This document shows positions 10,099 through 18,868 of a stretch of DNA of 64,000 nt, piece after piece. The first letter of the stretch is position 1; each line of letters opens with the position of its first letter. The notes below the pieces were generated by a model, which was not told the origin of the DNA, searched no databases, and worked only from the letters and a program-made list of their open reading frames with translations. Origin of the DNA: Pseudomonas sp. efr-133-TYG-5 (GTDB lineage Bacteria > Pseudomonadota > Gammaproteobacteria > Pseudomonadales > Pseudomonadaceae); contig NZ_JARVSM010000001.1 of the NCBI RefSeq assembly GCF_030209175.1, positions 2,294,001-2,358,000 of the forward strand, given 5' to 3'. The position numbers and the translations under genes are program-made.

Positions 10099-10911
10099 AT
10101 GCTCCCCTTGTCACCCAGTTTGCTGACCACCCTCGCCGCCGCCCTTCTCTATGCCGCTGCGACCCTTTATCAAGGCACCCGTCTGGCCACTGGCGCCAAG
10201 GCGAACAAGCGCCTGCTGGTCACGCTCGGCATCCTCGCCGTGCTGGCCCACAGCGCCAGCCTGCTCACCCATCTGCTGACCCCGATCGGCCTCGGCCTGG
10301 ACTTCTTCAGTGCCGCCAGCCTGATCGCCGCCGCCGTCATCGCCCTGACGTTGCTGGCCTGCTCGCGGATCCCGGTGGAAAACCTGCTGGTGCTGCTGTT
10401 CCCGCTCGGCGCCGCCACGGTGCTGCTGGCGCAATTCGCCCCGACCGGCACCGTGCAGATCATCGATGAAGAGCCGGGTATCCTCGCCCACATCCTGCTG
10501 TCGATCCTGGCCTACGGCATGTTCACCATCGCCGTGTTCCAGGCCTTGCTGCTGCTCGTCCAGGATCACCAGCTCAAGCACAAGCATCCGTCAGGACTGA
10601 TCAAGAACTTCCCGCCGCTGCAAACCATGGAAAGCCTGCTGTTCGGTTTCCTCTGGGCCGGCTGGACACTGCTGTCGCTGTCGCTGATTTCCGGCTGGCT
10701 GTTCGTCGAGAACCTGTTTGCCCAGCACCTGGTGCACAAAACCCTGCTGGCCTGCCTGGCCTGGGTGGTGTTCAGCGTGCTGTTGTGGGGTCGCAACCGC
10801 CTCGGCTGGCGCGGCCACAAAGCGATTCGCTGGACCCTCGCCGGTTTCTGCCTGCTGATGTTGGCGTACTTCGGCAGCAAACTGGTCCGCGAATACATCC
10901 TGCACATCTGA
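10099..10911 (+). CDS. CcsA/YpjD-like cytochrome c assembly family membrane protein
   Basis: The 270-residue protein is almost entirely hydrophobic, with about eight predicted membrane segments. It resembles the inner-membrane cytochrome c assembly (CcsA/YpjD) family that sits next to ffh in many gammaproteobacteria. Conserved histidines occur in HSASLLTH (residues about 49-56) and ILAHILLSILAYGMF. Its exact role is unknown; haem handling is an inference from the family. The start is ATG 10099, with AGGA upstream; the longer frame from 9940 has no hydrophobic start. It lies 12 nt before the CBS-domain gene. Confidence 0.85.
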   Translation: MLPLSPSLLTTLAAALLYAAATLYQGTRLATGAKANKRLLVTLGILAVLAHSASLLTHLLTPIGLGLDFFSAASLIAAAVIALTLLACSRIPVENLLVLLFPLGAATVLLAQFAPTGTVQIIDEEPGILAHILLSILAYGMFTIAVFQALLLLVQDHQLKHKHPSGLIKNFPPLQTMESLLFGFLWAGWTLLSLSLISGWLFVENLFAQHLVHKTLLACLAWVVFSVLLWGRNRLGWRGHKAIRWTLAGFCLLMLAYFGSKLVREYILHI

Positions 10912-10923
10912 CGGGCGGCATAA

Positions 10924-12168
10924 ATGGACGGTTTGCCCATAGGGCCGATGCTCGCGGTATTTGTCCTGCTGATTTTATGGTCGGGGCTGTTCACCGCCGT
11001 CGAAGTCGCGCAGCAGCACCTGCTGGCGCAACGCACCGCGTCGCGCGCCAGTGACAAACCGCTGGCGCAGTTGAGCTTCCCGCTCGACAGCCTGATCCTG
11101 TGCAACACCCTGTGCCGCGCCCTCGCGGTGATCCTGGCCACGCTGCTGGCGATCTTCCTGTGCGAAGAGAACGGGCCATGGGCCGCCTGCCTCGGGGCCG
11201 GCGCAATCCTGCTGGTGTTCGCCGACTACTTCCCGCGCAGCCTCGCCCAGCGCTACCCCGATGCCGTGCTGTCGTTCGGCAACACCCTGCTGGCCATACC
11301 GCTGAAACTCGTCTACCCCGCCGCGTGGCTGCTCAGCAGTCTCAGCCGCTCGTTGCTGCGCCCGTTCGCGCGCAAGGCGCTGGTGGTGCAACAGAGCGAG
11401 GATGAAATACCCGCCGAGCGGCATGACGATGCCGAGCACCCGGTCAGTCGCCAGCACCCGGTGTCGGGGATCCATGCGCTGGACAACATCACGGTCAACG
11501 ACATTCTGGTGCCGCGCAGCGAAGTCGACGGCATCAATCTCGACGATCCGATCGAGGACATCATCGAGCAACTGCGCCATAACAAGCGCACGCGCCTGCC
11601 GGTGTTCCACAGCGATATCAATCAGGTCGAAGCCGTACTCAACACCCGGCAGATCCGCCACTTGCTGAACAACGGCGGCCTGACACGCGAGGCGCTGCTG
11701 GCCGCCAGCTACGAGCCGTACTTCGTCCCGGAAAGCACCCCGCTGCAACTGCAGCTGCTCAACTTTCACAAGCAGCAGCGGCGGCTGGGCATGGTGGTGG
11801 ACGAGTACGGTGAAGTGCTGGGGATCGTGACCCTGGAAGACATTCTCGAAGAGATCGTCGGCGAATTCGAAAGCGAACACAGCCTCGACAACCCACACAT
11901 CCACCCGCAGGCCGACGGGCGCATGGTGATCGACGGCGCCGCGTCGATCCGCGAGCTGAACAAATGCCTGGGCTGGCACCTGCCCAGCGACGGCCCGAAA
12001 ACCCTCAACGGCCTGGTGACCGAAGCGCTGGAAACCATTCCGGAAAGCGCGGTCTGCCTGAAGATCGGTCGCTATCGCCTGGAGATTCTCGAGACCGAGG
12101 AAAACCGGGTGAGCAAGGTGTTGATCTGGCACACCTCTTCGGTGCCCGCCGTCGTTCCCGCCCGTTAG
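10924..12168 (+). CDS. CNNM/CorC/HlyC-family transporter-like protein with CBS domains
   Basis: The 414-residue protein has an N-terminal DUF21-type membrane domain (about residues 1-150, with segments near 8-25, 60-80, 90-110 and 120-140), a CBS pair in the middle (VNDILVPRSEVDGINLDD; GMVVDEYGEVLGIVTLEDI) and a C-terminal CorC_HlyC domain (ADGRMVIDGAASIRELN). Such proteins are linked to Mg2+/Co2+ efflux or to membrane homeostasis; the substrate is not known here. It is co-directional with the preceding membrane protein, 12 nt apart, so they are probably co-transcribed. Confidence 0.85.
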   Translation: MDGLPIGPMLAVFVLLILWSGLFTAVEVAQQHLLAQRTASRASDKPLAQLSFPLDSLILCNTLCRALAVILATLLAIFLCEENGPWAACLGAGAILLVFADYFPRSLAQRYPDAVLSFGNTLLAIPLKLVYPAAWLLSSLSRSLLRPFARKALVVQQSEDEIPAERHDDAEHPVSRQHPVSGIHALDNITVNDILVPRSEVDGINLDDPIEDIIEQLRHNKRTRLPVFHSDINQVEAVLNTRQIRHLLNNGGLTREALLAASYEPYFVPESTPLQLQLLNFHKQQRRLGMVVDEYGEVLGIVTLEDILEEIVGEFESEHSLDNPHIHPQADGRMVIDGAASIRELNKCLGWHLPSDGPKTLNGLVTEALETIPESAVCLKIGRYRLEILETEENRVSKVLIWHTSSVPAVVPAR

Positions 12169-12177
12169 AAAGTCATA

Positions 12178-12246
12178 AGATCGCCGCCTGCACCCGCCTC
12201 TGCAGGCTATGCGCTTTCTCTGCAGGAGCGGCTGCAGGCGGCGAGT
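12178..12246. repeat. GATCGC(C)GCCTGC-type palindromic repeat
   Basis: AGATCGCCGCCTGCA...TGCAGGCGGCGAG forms a long imperfect palindrome just after the CBS-domain gene. It belongs to the same loose family as the copies at 6147, 18624, 49834 and 51300. Confidence 0.5.
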
Positions 12247-12254
12247 TTTTGCTC

Positions 12255-12284
12255 TTGTTTGATGGTTAGCCTCCTTCCTATAAT
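12255..12284 (+). promoter_or_regulatory. Candidate sigma70 promoter for the MFS gene
   Basis: TTGTTT at 12255-12260 and a perfect TATAAT at 12279-12284, 18 nt apart. It would give a leader of about 180 nt before the ATG at 12471. This is a pattern call only. Confidence 0.5.
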
Positions 12285-12470
12285 CGAGGCGCTTACCCAA
12301 GCGCCGCCGAGCCCTGTGCTTACCCCGCACGCCAACGGTTTCGGCAATTTTCCGCACGACCCCGACGACTGTTCCTACTCGAAACAGCGCTCGCGTCTCA
12401 TCCCACATCCCTGGGTGCTCGACCATAATAATTCGCTCCAATGGAGCTCATGACTGTCAGGGATCACCGC

Positions 12471-13787
12471 ATGACGACCAGTACTGCCTACAGCGCCACC
12501 GCGCCTGCCCAACCGGCCAACTCCGCCACCCGCGTGGCCACGGCGAGTTTCATCGGCACGGCCATCGAGTTCTACGACTTCTACGTGTACGCCACCGCCG
12601 CCGCGCTGGTGATCGGGCCGGTGTTCTTTCCACAGACGTCCGGCACTGCGCAGATGCTCTCGGCGTTCCTCACCTTCGGCATCGCCTTCCTCGCCCGGCC
12701 GCTGGGCTCGGCGCTGTTCGGCCACTTCGGCGATCGCATCGGACGCAAGTCGACCCTGGTTGCCTCGCTGCTGCTGATGGGGGTCTGCACCACGCTGATC
12801 GGCGTGCTCCCGGGTTACGCCAGCATCGGTGCATGGGCGCCCATTCTGCTTTGCGTGCTGCGCTTCGGCCAAGGCCTGGGCCTTGGCGGGGAATGGGGTG
12901 GCGCGGCGTTGCTGGCCACGGAGAACGCACCGAAAGGCAAGCGGGCGTGGTTCGGCATGTTCCCGCAACTCGGCCCGTCGATCGGCTTCCTGGCGGCCAA
13001 CGGCCTGTTCCTCAGCCTGGCCATGACCCTCGATGACGAGCAATTCCGCAGCTGGGGCTGGCGGATTCCATTCCTGCTCAGCGCGGTGCTGGTGATGGTC
13101 GGCCTGTATGTGCGCCTCAAGCTCCACGAAACCCCGGTGTTCGCCAACGCCATCGCACGCCAGGCGCGAGTCAAGGTGCCGCTGGTCGAGCTGTTCAGCC
13201 AGTATTGGGCGCCGACTTTGCTGGGCGCGGCGGCAATGGTGGTGTGCTATGCGCTGTTCTATATCTCCACGGTGTTTTCCCTGAGCTATGGCGTTTCCAC
13301 TCTGGGCTACAGTCGCGAGACCTTCCTCGGCCTGCTGTGTTTTGCCGTGCTGTTCATGGCCGCGGCAACACCGCTGTCAGCCTGGGCCAGCGACCGTTAC
13401 GGGCGCAAACCGGTACTGATCGTTGGCGGCGTGCTGGCGACTCTGTCCGGCTTTCTCATGGAACCGTTACTGACGCAGGGCTCGACCTGGGGCGTGGCGC
13501 TGTTTCTGTGTATCGAGCTGTTCCTGATGGGCGTGACCTTCGCCCCGATGGGAGCGCTGCTGCCGGAATTGTTTCCCACGCATGTGCGCTACACCGGCGC
13601 ATCGGCGGCCTACAACCTCGGCGGCATTGTCGGAGCCTCGGCGGCGCCGTTCTTCGCGCAGAAACTGGTGGCGATGGGCGGTTTGAGTTATGTCGGCGGG
13701 TATGTGTCGGCGGCAGCGGTGCTCAGCCTGATCGCTGTGCTGTGCCTGAAGGAAACGCGCAATAACGACCTGAATCAGATTGCCTGA
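12471..13787 (+). CDS. MFS transporter, metabolite:H+ symporter (MHS) type
   Basis: The 438-residue inner-membrane protein has 12 predicted membrane segments. It carries the MHS-family N-terminus (ASFIGTAIEFYDFYVYATAAA) and the MFS loop motif GHFGDRIGRKSTL between segments 2 and 3, repeated in the second half as ASDRYGRKP. Members of this family carry carboxylates such as citrate, 2-oxoglutarate, proline/betaine or shikimate with protons; the substrate is not predictable here. ATG 12471 has GGGATC about 9 nt upstream; ATG 12450 and 12441 are alternatives. No enzyme genes are adjacent. Confidence 0.88.
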   Translation: MTTSTAYSATAPAQPANSATRVATASFIGTAIEFYDFYVYATAAALVIGPVFFPQTSGTAQMLSAFLTFGIAFLARPLGSALFGHFGDRIGRKSTLVASLLLMGVCTTLIGVLPGYASIGAWAPILLCVLRFGQGLGLGGEWGGAALLATENAPKGKRAWFGMFPQLGPSIGFLAANGLFLSLAMTLDDEQFRSWGWRIPFLLSAVLVMVGLYVRLKLHETPVFANAIARQARVKVPLVELFSQYWAPTLLGAAAMVVCYALFYISTVFSLSYGVSTLGYSRETFLGLLCFAVLFMAAATPLSAWASDRYGRKPVLIVGGVLATLSGFLMEPLLTQGSTWGVALFLCIELFLMGVTFAPMGALLPELFPTHVRYTGASAAYNLGGIVGASAAPFFAQKLVAMGGLSYVGGYVSAAAVLSLIAVLCLKETRNNDLNQIA

Positions 13788-13802
13788 CAGAAGATCAAAA
13801 GC

Positions 13803-13890
13803 TTCGCGAGCAGGCTCGCTCCCACAGTGTCCGTGCAGTACACAAAATTTGTGAACACCGCCGAACCTGTGGGAGCGAGCCTGCTCGCGA
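13803..13890. repeat. REP pair, copy 2 (opposite arrangement)
   Basis: TTCGCGAGCAGGCTCGCTCCCAC comes first and GTGGGAGCGAGCCTGCTCGC second. This is the reverse of the arrangement in the other copies. It lies between the convergent MFS and purT genes, where it may act as a transcription boundary. Confidence 0.88.
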
Positions 13891-13905
13891 ATGCCGCGCC
13901 GCGGT

Positions 13906-15087
13906 TTACAGCTCTACAACAACAGCCTGAGCAGCCCGGGTCGCCTTGGCACGCGCAGCTTCAATCGACTCATCCCGCGCCAGGGCCACGCCCATCCGGC
14001 GCTGGCCGTTGACTTCCGGCTTGCCGAACAGACGCAGTGCCGTGTCCGGTTCGCTCAACGCTGCGCCGAGGTTGGCGAAAGCGGTCTGGGTCGACTGACC
14101 CTCCACCAGGATCACTGCCGAAGCCGATGGGCCGAACTGACGGATCAGCGGCACCGGCAGACCGAGGATCGCCCGGGCGTGCAGGGCGAACTGCGACAGA
14201 TCCTGGGAAATCAGCGTCACCAGGCCAGTATCATGCGGGCGCGGCGACACTTCGCTGAACCACACCTGATCGCCCTTGATGAACAGCTCGACGCCGAACA
14301 GACCGCGGCCGCCCAGTGCTTCGGTGACCGCTTTGGCCACGCGCTCGGATTCCGCCAGAGCAATCGGGCTCATGGCCTGTGGCTGCCAGGATTCCTGGTA
14401 ATCGCCCTTCTCCTGACGGTGACCGACCGGCGCGCAGAACGTGGTGCCACCAATGTGACGTACGGTCAGCAGGGTGATTTCGTAATCGAAATCGATGAAA
14501 CCTTCGATGATCACCCGACCCTTGCCGGCGCGACCGCCCTCCTGCGCGTAATCCCAGGCTTTCTGCACATCATCGGCGCTGCGCAGCAGGCTCTGGCCCT
14601 TGCCCGAAGAACTCATCACCGGCTTGACCACGCATGGGAAGCCCAGGTCCTGGACAGCCTTGCTGTAGTCCTCGAAGGTATCGGCAAAGTGATACGGCGA
14701 GGTCGGCAGATCCAGTTCTTCCGCCGCCAGGCGCCGAATGCCTTCACGGTTCATGGTCAGTTGCGCGGCACGCGCGGTCGGGATCACGGTAAAGCCTTCG
14801 GCTTCCAGCTCGACCAGGGTGGCGGTGGCGATGGCTTCGATTTCCGGCACGATGAAGTGCGGCTTCTCGGCTTCGATCACTGCGCGCAACGCAGCGCCGT
14901 CGAGCATGTTGATCACGTGGCTGCGATGGGCGACCTGCATGGCCGGCGCGTTGGCGTAACGGTCAACAGCGATCACTTCAACGCCCAGGCGTTGCAGCTC
15001 GATCACCACTTCCTTGCCCAACTCACCACAGCCACACAGCAATACGCGGGTCGCGGTCGGCGACAATGGAGTTCCGATACGGGTCAT
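13906..15087 (-). CDS. purT: Formate-dependent phosphoribosylglycinamide formyltransferase PurT
   Basis: ATP-grasp enzyme that makes formyl-GAR from GAR, formate and ATP in purine synthesis, an alternative to the folate-dependent PurN. The 393-residue protein has the N-terminal binding motif [20 protein letters not shown], the ATP-grasp core ([29 protein letters not shown]) and the acidic metal-binding region [10 protein letters not shown]...[10 protein letters not shown]. Length and motifs fit PurT rather than PurK. Confidence 0.97.
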   Translation of the reverse strand: MTRIGTPLSPTATRVLLCGCGELGKEVVIELQRLGVEVIAVDRYANAPAMQVAHRSHVINMLDGAALRAVIEAEKPHFIVPEIEAIATATLVELEAEGFTVIPTARAAQLTMNREGIRRLAAEELDLPTSPYHFADTFEDYSKAVQDLGFPCVVKPVMSSSGKGQSLLRSADDVQKAWDYAQEGGRAGKGRVIIEGFIDFDYEITLLTVRHIGGTTFCAPVGHRQEKGDYQESWQPQAMSPIALAESERVAKAVTEALGGRGLFGVELFIKGDQVWFSEVSPRPHDTGLVTLISQDLSQFALHARAILGLPVPLIRQFGPSASAVILVEGQSTQTAFANLGAALSEPDTALRLFGKPEVNGQRRMGVALARDESIEAARAKATRAAQAVVVEL

Positions 15088-15187
15088 CTCAGGTCCTCAA
15101 AGAAGCGGATCATCGAGGAAAGCAACGCCGGACGCGCTTTCCATGGGGAGAAAGCGCGGCATTTTACATGAACCTGAGGCTTTGGCT

Positions 15188-15655
15188 TCAGCCGGCGACG
15201 GCCTGTTTGCGCTCGCGCCAGGCCATGATCAGCCAGACGGCGGTGACACCGGCGAATTTCGACGCCAGCGCGGTGATGATCACCGGCGGGGTGAGCAAGT
15301 CGATCATGCCGAAGAAGATGAAAGTATCGAGCGGAATGCTCAGCGCCGAGCTGATCCACAAACGATCACGCAAGGGCCGTTTGGTGACGCTGAACACCAG
15401 CCAGTCGATGATCTCGGACACCGCGAACGCCGTGGCGCTGGCCAGCGCGATGGACGGATCGGAGGTGACATACGACAGCACCAGCGCCGCCAGCATCGCC
15501 ACCAGCGCACCATGACCGAAGCGGGTTTGCACCATGTCGCGCAACACGAACACCAGCCCGCCCCACGCCGACCAGATGATGTCCAGGTGCGGTGCGGTGG
15601 AGAACGCGAAGTTGATCAGCACGACGCTGCTGATGTAGGCGATGAGGAAGAGCAT
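15188..15655 (-). CDS. VUT-family (YhhQ-like) transporter, putative queuosine precursor transporter
   Basis: The 155-residue protein is a short membrane protein with about five hydrophobic segments. Its motifs (HLDIIWSAWGGLVFVLRDMVQ; ASATAFAVSEIIDWLVFS) match the VUT/YhhQ family. Characterised members import preQ0/preQ1 or related queuosine precursors; the substrate here is inferred. It is 100 nt downstream of purT on the same strand. I looked for a preQ1 riboswitch in the leader and saw no convincing one. Confidence 0.8.
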   Translation of the reverse strand: MLFLIAYISSVVLINFAFSTAPHLDIIWSAWGGLVFVLRDMVQTRFGHGALVAMLAALVLSYVTSDPSIALASATAFAVSEIIDWLVFSVTKRPLRDRLWISSALSIPLDTFIFFGMIDLLTPPVIITALASKFAGVTAVWLIMAWRERKQAVAG

Positions 15656-15708
15656 GGAGGCGGCCTTTGAATTTGGCGCACAGGTTACTGGAGCGATAGG
15701 TCAAGGGC

Positions 15709-15869
15709 TACCCCTCACCCCAGCCTCTCTCTGAGAGAGAGGGCGAAAGGGCGCAGATCGGCGACTTTTCAAACTTGAGTTCGCCCCGCCAGCTCAGGTC
15801 GGCGCAGCTCGAACAAACAATACCGTCAGCTCCCCTCTGCCACTGGCAGCGGGTTAGGGTGAGGGCATT
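15709..15869. repeat. Inverted CCCTCACCC-type repeat
   Basis: CCCCTCACCCCAGCCTCTCTC near 15713 and GGGTTAGGGTGAGGGC near 15850-15866 are inverted relative to each other, with a further CTCTCTCTGAGAGAGAG palindrome at about 15724-15740. It lies between the VUT and DUF1289 genes. This looks like another interspersed palindromic element. Confidence 0.5.
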
Positions 15870-15879
15870 CCGAAGTCGA

Positions 15880-16089
15880 TCACGGTTTCGCAGGGATCAT
15901 CCACACCAGGCCACTGGCTTTGGCCCGCTCATGGCACAGCCCCAGCACCACGCGGCGCTCGTCATTGGTCATGCGCCCCCAGCGGGTGATTTCCGCCACC
16001 GTGCGCTGGCAGCCAGTACAGATGTCGTCCTCATCCAGCGCGCAGATATTCACGCACGGCGAGGCGACGGGTCTTTCAGGCGTGTTCAT
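15880..16089 (-). CDS. DUF1289 domain-containing protein
   Basis: The 69-residue protein has four conserved cysteines, in [10 protein letters not shown] and ICTGCQRT (residues about 10-28), typical of the small DUF1289 family, which probably binds a metal or Fe-S centre. Function is unknown. Its ATG overlaps the stop of the gamma carbonic anhydrase gene in an ATGA, so the two are translationally coupled. Confidence 0.85.
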   Translation of the reverse strand: MNTPERPVASPCVNICALDEDDICTGCQRTVAEITRWGRMTNDERRVVLGLCHERAKASGLVWMIPAKP

Positions 16090-16610
16090 GACTCTTGCTC
16101 TACCAGATCACGCGCATAGCGCTGCGAGTTATGCACATAGTGCGCGGCGCTGGCTTCGAGCATTTTCTTCTGCGGCTCGGTCAGCTCACGCACGACCTTG
16201 CCCGGCGAGCCCATCACCAGCGAGCCATCAGGGATTTCCTTGCCCTCGCCGATCAGCGAATTGGCGCCGATGATGCAGTTCTTGCCGATCTTCGCGCCGT
16301 TGAGAATCACCGCGTTGATGCCGATCAGGCTGTAATCGCCGACGGTGCAGCCATGCAGCATGGCGTTATGGCCGATGGTCACACCCGTGCCGATGGTCAG
16401 CGGATAACCCATGTCGGTGTGCATCACCGTGCCATCCTGGACGTTGCTGTTCTTGCCGATCAGGATCAGTTCGTTGTCACCGCGCAGCACGGCGTTGAAC
16501 CAGACGTTGGCGCCCTCTTCCAGTCTGACCTTGCCCACCAGCACGGCATTGGGGGCGACCCAGCTGTGGGGGTGGGTTTCGACACGGGCGTCGCCCAGGC
16601 GGTATTTCAT
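16086..16610 (-). CDS. Gamma carbonic anhydrase family protein (PaaY/YrdA-like)
   Basis: The 174-residue protein is built of hexapeptide repeats that fold as a left-handed beta helix trimer. The three zinc-ligand histidines are visible: H64 (TVMHTD), H81 (IGHNAM) and H86 (LHGCTVG). Many YrdA-like members have weak or no CO2 hydration activity, so activity is uncertain. ATG 16610 has GAGGAAAA upstream; the codon before it is a TTG without better support. It is the first gene of a pair with the DUF1289 gene. Confidence 0.9.
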   Translation of the reverse strand: MKYRLGDARVETHPHSWVAPNAVLVGKVRLEEGANVWFNAVLRGDNELILIGKNSNVQDGTVMHTDMGYPLTIGTGVTIGHNAMLHGCTVGDYSLIGINAVILNGAKIGKNCIIGANSLIGEGKEIPDGSLVMGSPGKVVRELTEPQKKMLEASAAHYVHNSQRYARDLVEQES

Positions 16611-16657
16611 CAAGTTTTCCTCAGGGCTGACGGTGAATGGCCATTCGAACGATGGCT

Positions 16658-17257
16658 TCAGGTGTTGATAAAGCTTTTCGGCGGCTGGTGCAGGCTGATT
16701 TTTGCGTCATAGAGCAGATTGATCAACTCGACGATCATGATCGCCGTCAGCCCCCAGATCTTGTATTCGCCGAAGCGGTAGCTTGGCACATACCAACTGC
16801 GGCCCTGATAGTCGATGCGGTGGGTGTGCTCACGCGGGTCCTTGCGGAAGAATTCCAGCGGCACACTGAACACTGCGGCGATCTCGGCATCGTTGGCCTG
16901 ATATTCGACGAAGTCCGGAATCACTCCGACATACGGCGTGACCTTGATGCCATGCAGGGAGATCAGCGGACTGAGCGGCCCGATCACTTCGACCAGCCCC
17001 GGCGGCAGACCGATTTCCTCTTCGGCTTCGCGCAATGCGGTGAACACCAGGTCCGGGTCCTCGGGATCGCGGCGCCCGCCGGGAAAGGCGACTTCGCCGC
17101 CGTGGGTCGAGAGCCCGCTGGCGCGCAGGGTCAGGACAAGCTCCGGTTCGTCGCTGCGAGTAATCGGCACCAGGACAGCGGCCTCGGGGAAACGCTTGTC
17201 GGTCTCCAGCGTGCGCGGCGTGTGATTGCTTACCCGGTGCAGTAGCTCATCCAGCAT
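16658..17257 (-). CDS. Nudix hydrolase, CoA pyrophosphatase type
   Basis: The 199-residue protein has the Nudix box at about residues 60-84 ([11 protein letters not shown]...REAEEEIGL) and the extended pattern with [10 protein letters not shown] that marks the NudL/CoA pyrophosphatase subfamily. It is predicted to cleave CoA or acyl-CoA to phosphopantetheine and 3',5'-ADP using Mg2+/Mn2+. It lies 47 nt upstream of the gamma carbonic anhydrase gene on the same strand, so co-transcription is likely. Confidence 0.88.
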   Translation of the reverse strand: MLDELLHRVSNHTPRTLETDKRFPEAAVLVPITRSDEPELVLTLRASGLSTHGGEVAFPGGRRDPEDPDLVFTALREAEEEIGLPPGLVEVIGPLSPLISLHGIKVTPYVGVIPDFVEYQANDAEIAAVFSVPLEFFRKDPREHTHRIDYQGRSWYVPSYRFGEYKIWGLTAIMIVELINLLYDAKISLHQPPKSFINT

Positions 17258-17404
17258 AAGTGTTCTCGATCTGTGCCTTACCCTGCATCATGCACCAATC
17301 ATGGCGACCGCCCAAGCCCCGCACGGACGCCATGTCGCGAAACGACAACTTGCCGACTGCCACCGCCGCACGCCAAGATAGGCGCAGCATTCAGGAACCC
17401 CAGC

Positions 17405-17956
17405 ATGAAATTTTGCAGCCAGTGCGGCAACCCGGTGTCCCAGCGTATTCCCGAAGGCGATTCGCGGCTGCGATTCGTCTGCGACAGCTGTCAGACCATT
17501 CACTACCAGAATCCCAATATCGTCGCCGGCTGCGTGGCGACGTGGGGCCGCCAGGTGTTGCTCTGCCGCCGCGCCATCGAACCGCGCCTCGGCTACTGGA
17601 CCCTGCCGGCCGGGTTCATGGAGAACGGTGAAACCATCGAACAGGCGGCGATTCGCGAAACCGCCGAAGAAGCCTGCGCGCGCGTGCGCAACCTGAGCAT
17701 CTATACCTTGATCGATGTGCCGCACATCAGTCAGGTTCACGTGTTCTTCCGCGCCGAACTGGCCGACCTGGATTTCGCCGCCGGGCCCGAGAGCCTCGAA
17801 GTGCAGCTGTTCGACGAAGCCCAGATCCCGTGGGACGAGCTGGCTTTCCGCACGGTGGGGCGTACCTTAGAATGCTTCTTCGCTGACCGGCGCGCCGAAA
17901 CCTACCCGGTTCGCTCCGAATCGATTCCGCCGTTGGCGCAGGCGGTCATCGTCTGA
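17405..17956 (+). CDS. Nudix hydrolase with N-terminal zinc ribbon
   Basis: The 183-residue protein begins MKFCSQCGNPV and has two more cysteines in FVCDSCQTIHY, a four-cysteine zinc ribbon (residues about 4-41). A Nudix domain follows with GFMENGETIEQAAIRETAEE (about residues 77-96). The layout resembles NudC-related NADH/ADP-ribose-type hydrolases, but without the full NudC length; the substrate is unknown. ATG 17405 starts at the zinc ribbon, so the open frame further upstream (from 17273) is not used. Confidence 0.87.
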   Translation: MKFCSQCGNPVSQRIPEGDSRLRFVCDSCQTIHYQNPNIVAGCVATWGRQVLLCRRAIEPRLGYWTLPAGFMENGETIEQAAIRETAEEACARVRNLSIYTLIDVPHISQVHVFFRAELADLDFAAGPESLEVQLFDEAQIPWDELAFRTVGRTLECFFADRRAETYPVRSESIPPLAQAVIV

Positions 17957-18068
17957 TCAAGAGAATGGCGTGACGGCCGACAAACAGATCGTCCGCAAGC
18001 GGCCCGAACCTTCGGCAGCTCCTAAACTAAACAATAGCTATCTGCTTCATTCCTGGGGAATTGTTTCA

Positions 18069-18584
18069 ATGCGCTGGTTGCTTGCTCTGTTTTGCCTGTC
18101 GTTCGTCTCAGTCTCCCAAGCGTCCTTCGTGACCACCGTGACGCCGTCGAATACGCCGATGATCGAAAAGGTCCTGGTGCTCAAGTCGGCGCATCAACTG
18201 CAGCTGATCGCTGATGGCAAGCCGATCAAGACCTATCGCATTTCCCTGGGCAAGGGCGCGAAAAAAGGTCCGAAGCTGATTGAAGGCGACAAACGCACAC
18301 CGGAAGGTTTCTACTGGATCGACTGGCGCAAGGTCAGTGAAAAATTCAACCTGGCGATGCATATCTCCTACCCGAACATCAGCGATTCGGCCCGAGCCCG
18401 TCGCGAAGGCGTCGAACCCGGCGGGATGATCATGATCCACGGCACACCGGATACCGAAGAAACCCCCGAAGACCTGTTCCATACCCTGGACTGGACCGAC
18501 GGCTGCATCGCCATGCGCAACATGGACATGCGCGAAGTCTGGGGCCTGGTACCGGATGGCACGATGATCGAGATTCGCCCGTAA
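18069..18584 (+). CDS. L,D-transpeptidase family protein (YkuD domain)
   Basis: The 171-residue precursor has a signal peptide (residues 1-18, ending SQA) and one YkuD domain. The catalytic region shows H124 (IMIHGTPD) and C146 (TDGCIAMRN), the His/Cys pair of L,D-transpeptidases that cross-link meso-DAP residues or attach lipoproteins to peptidoglycan. No LysM or peptidoglycan-binding domain is present, so it is the minimal form. ATG 18069 has GGGGAA upstream; the frame upstream to 17970 has no signal-like start. Confidence 0.9.
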   Translation: MRWLLALFCLSFVSVSQASFVTTVTPSNTPMIEKVLVLKSAHQLQLIADGKPIKTYRISLGKGAKKGPKLIEGDKRTPEGFYWIDWRKVSEKFNLAMHISYPNISDSARARREGVEPGGMIMIHGTPDTEETPEDLFHTLDWTDGCIAMRNMDMREVWGLVPDGTMIEIRP

Positions 18585-18623
18585 CGACTGACCACTGGTC
18601 ACCTTCGAAAAAAATAAATCAAC

Positions 18624-18697
18624 AGATCGCAGCCTGCGCCGGCGCCTACTCGGGTGATACCACTCTGACTTGTAGGGGCTGCCGCAGACCGCGATCT
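18624..18697. repeat. GATCGCAGCCTGC-type palindromic repeat
   Basis: AGATCGCAGCCTGCGCC at 18624 and GCAGACCGCGATCT near 18683-18696 are inverted partners with a short unique centre. It lies between the L,D-transpeptidase gene and the nag regulator operators. Confidence 0.65.
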
Positions 18698-18720
18698 TTT
18701 GCTTTTCAGAGCCAACACCT

Positions 18721-18814
18721 AATACCACTTGAAACCACACCCCCTGTAACCCGCCATTTCATTGGGCCACAGCCCGATTTGACGCGTTGACATGGTATTG
18801 AAGTGGTATTAATT
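18721..18814 (+). promoter_or_regulatory. nag operon promoter with paired operator sites
   Basis: AATACCACTT (18721-18730) and its exact inverted copy AAGTGGTATT (18801-18810) bracket 70 nt. Each is extended by another TGGT half-site 10-11 nt away (GAAACCA at 18731 and ATGGTATTG at 18792), giving TGGTAT repeats about one helical turn apart. A TTGACA (18787-18792) with a TAATTT-like -10 at 18809 overlaps the second site. The likely ligand-responsive binder is the GntR/UTRA protein encoded just downstream. Confidence 0.65.
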
Positions 18815-18868
18815 TCCGCCGCACAAGCGAGCAACAACAATCCTATACTCGCGTCGGAAATGACCCAC

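Noticed and set aside
10975-12441. 488-codon open frame on the minus strand
   Set aside because: Antisense to the CBS-domain gene, which has clear motifs on the other strand.
15656-15708. preQ1 riboswitch before the VUT transporter
   Set aside because: I could not build the stem, pseudoknot and A-rich tail of a known preQ1 class from this leader.
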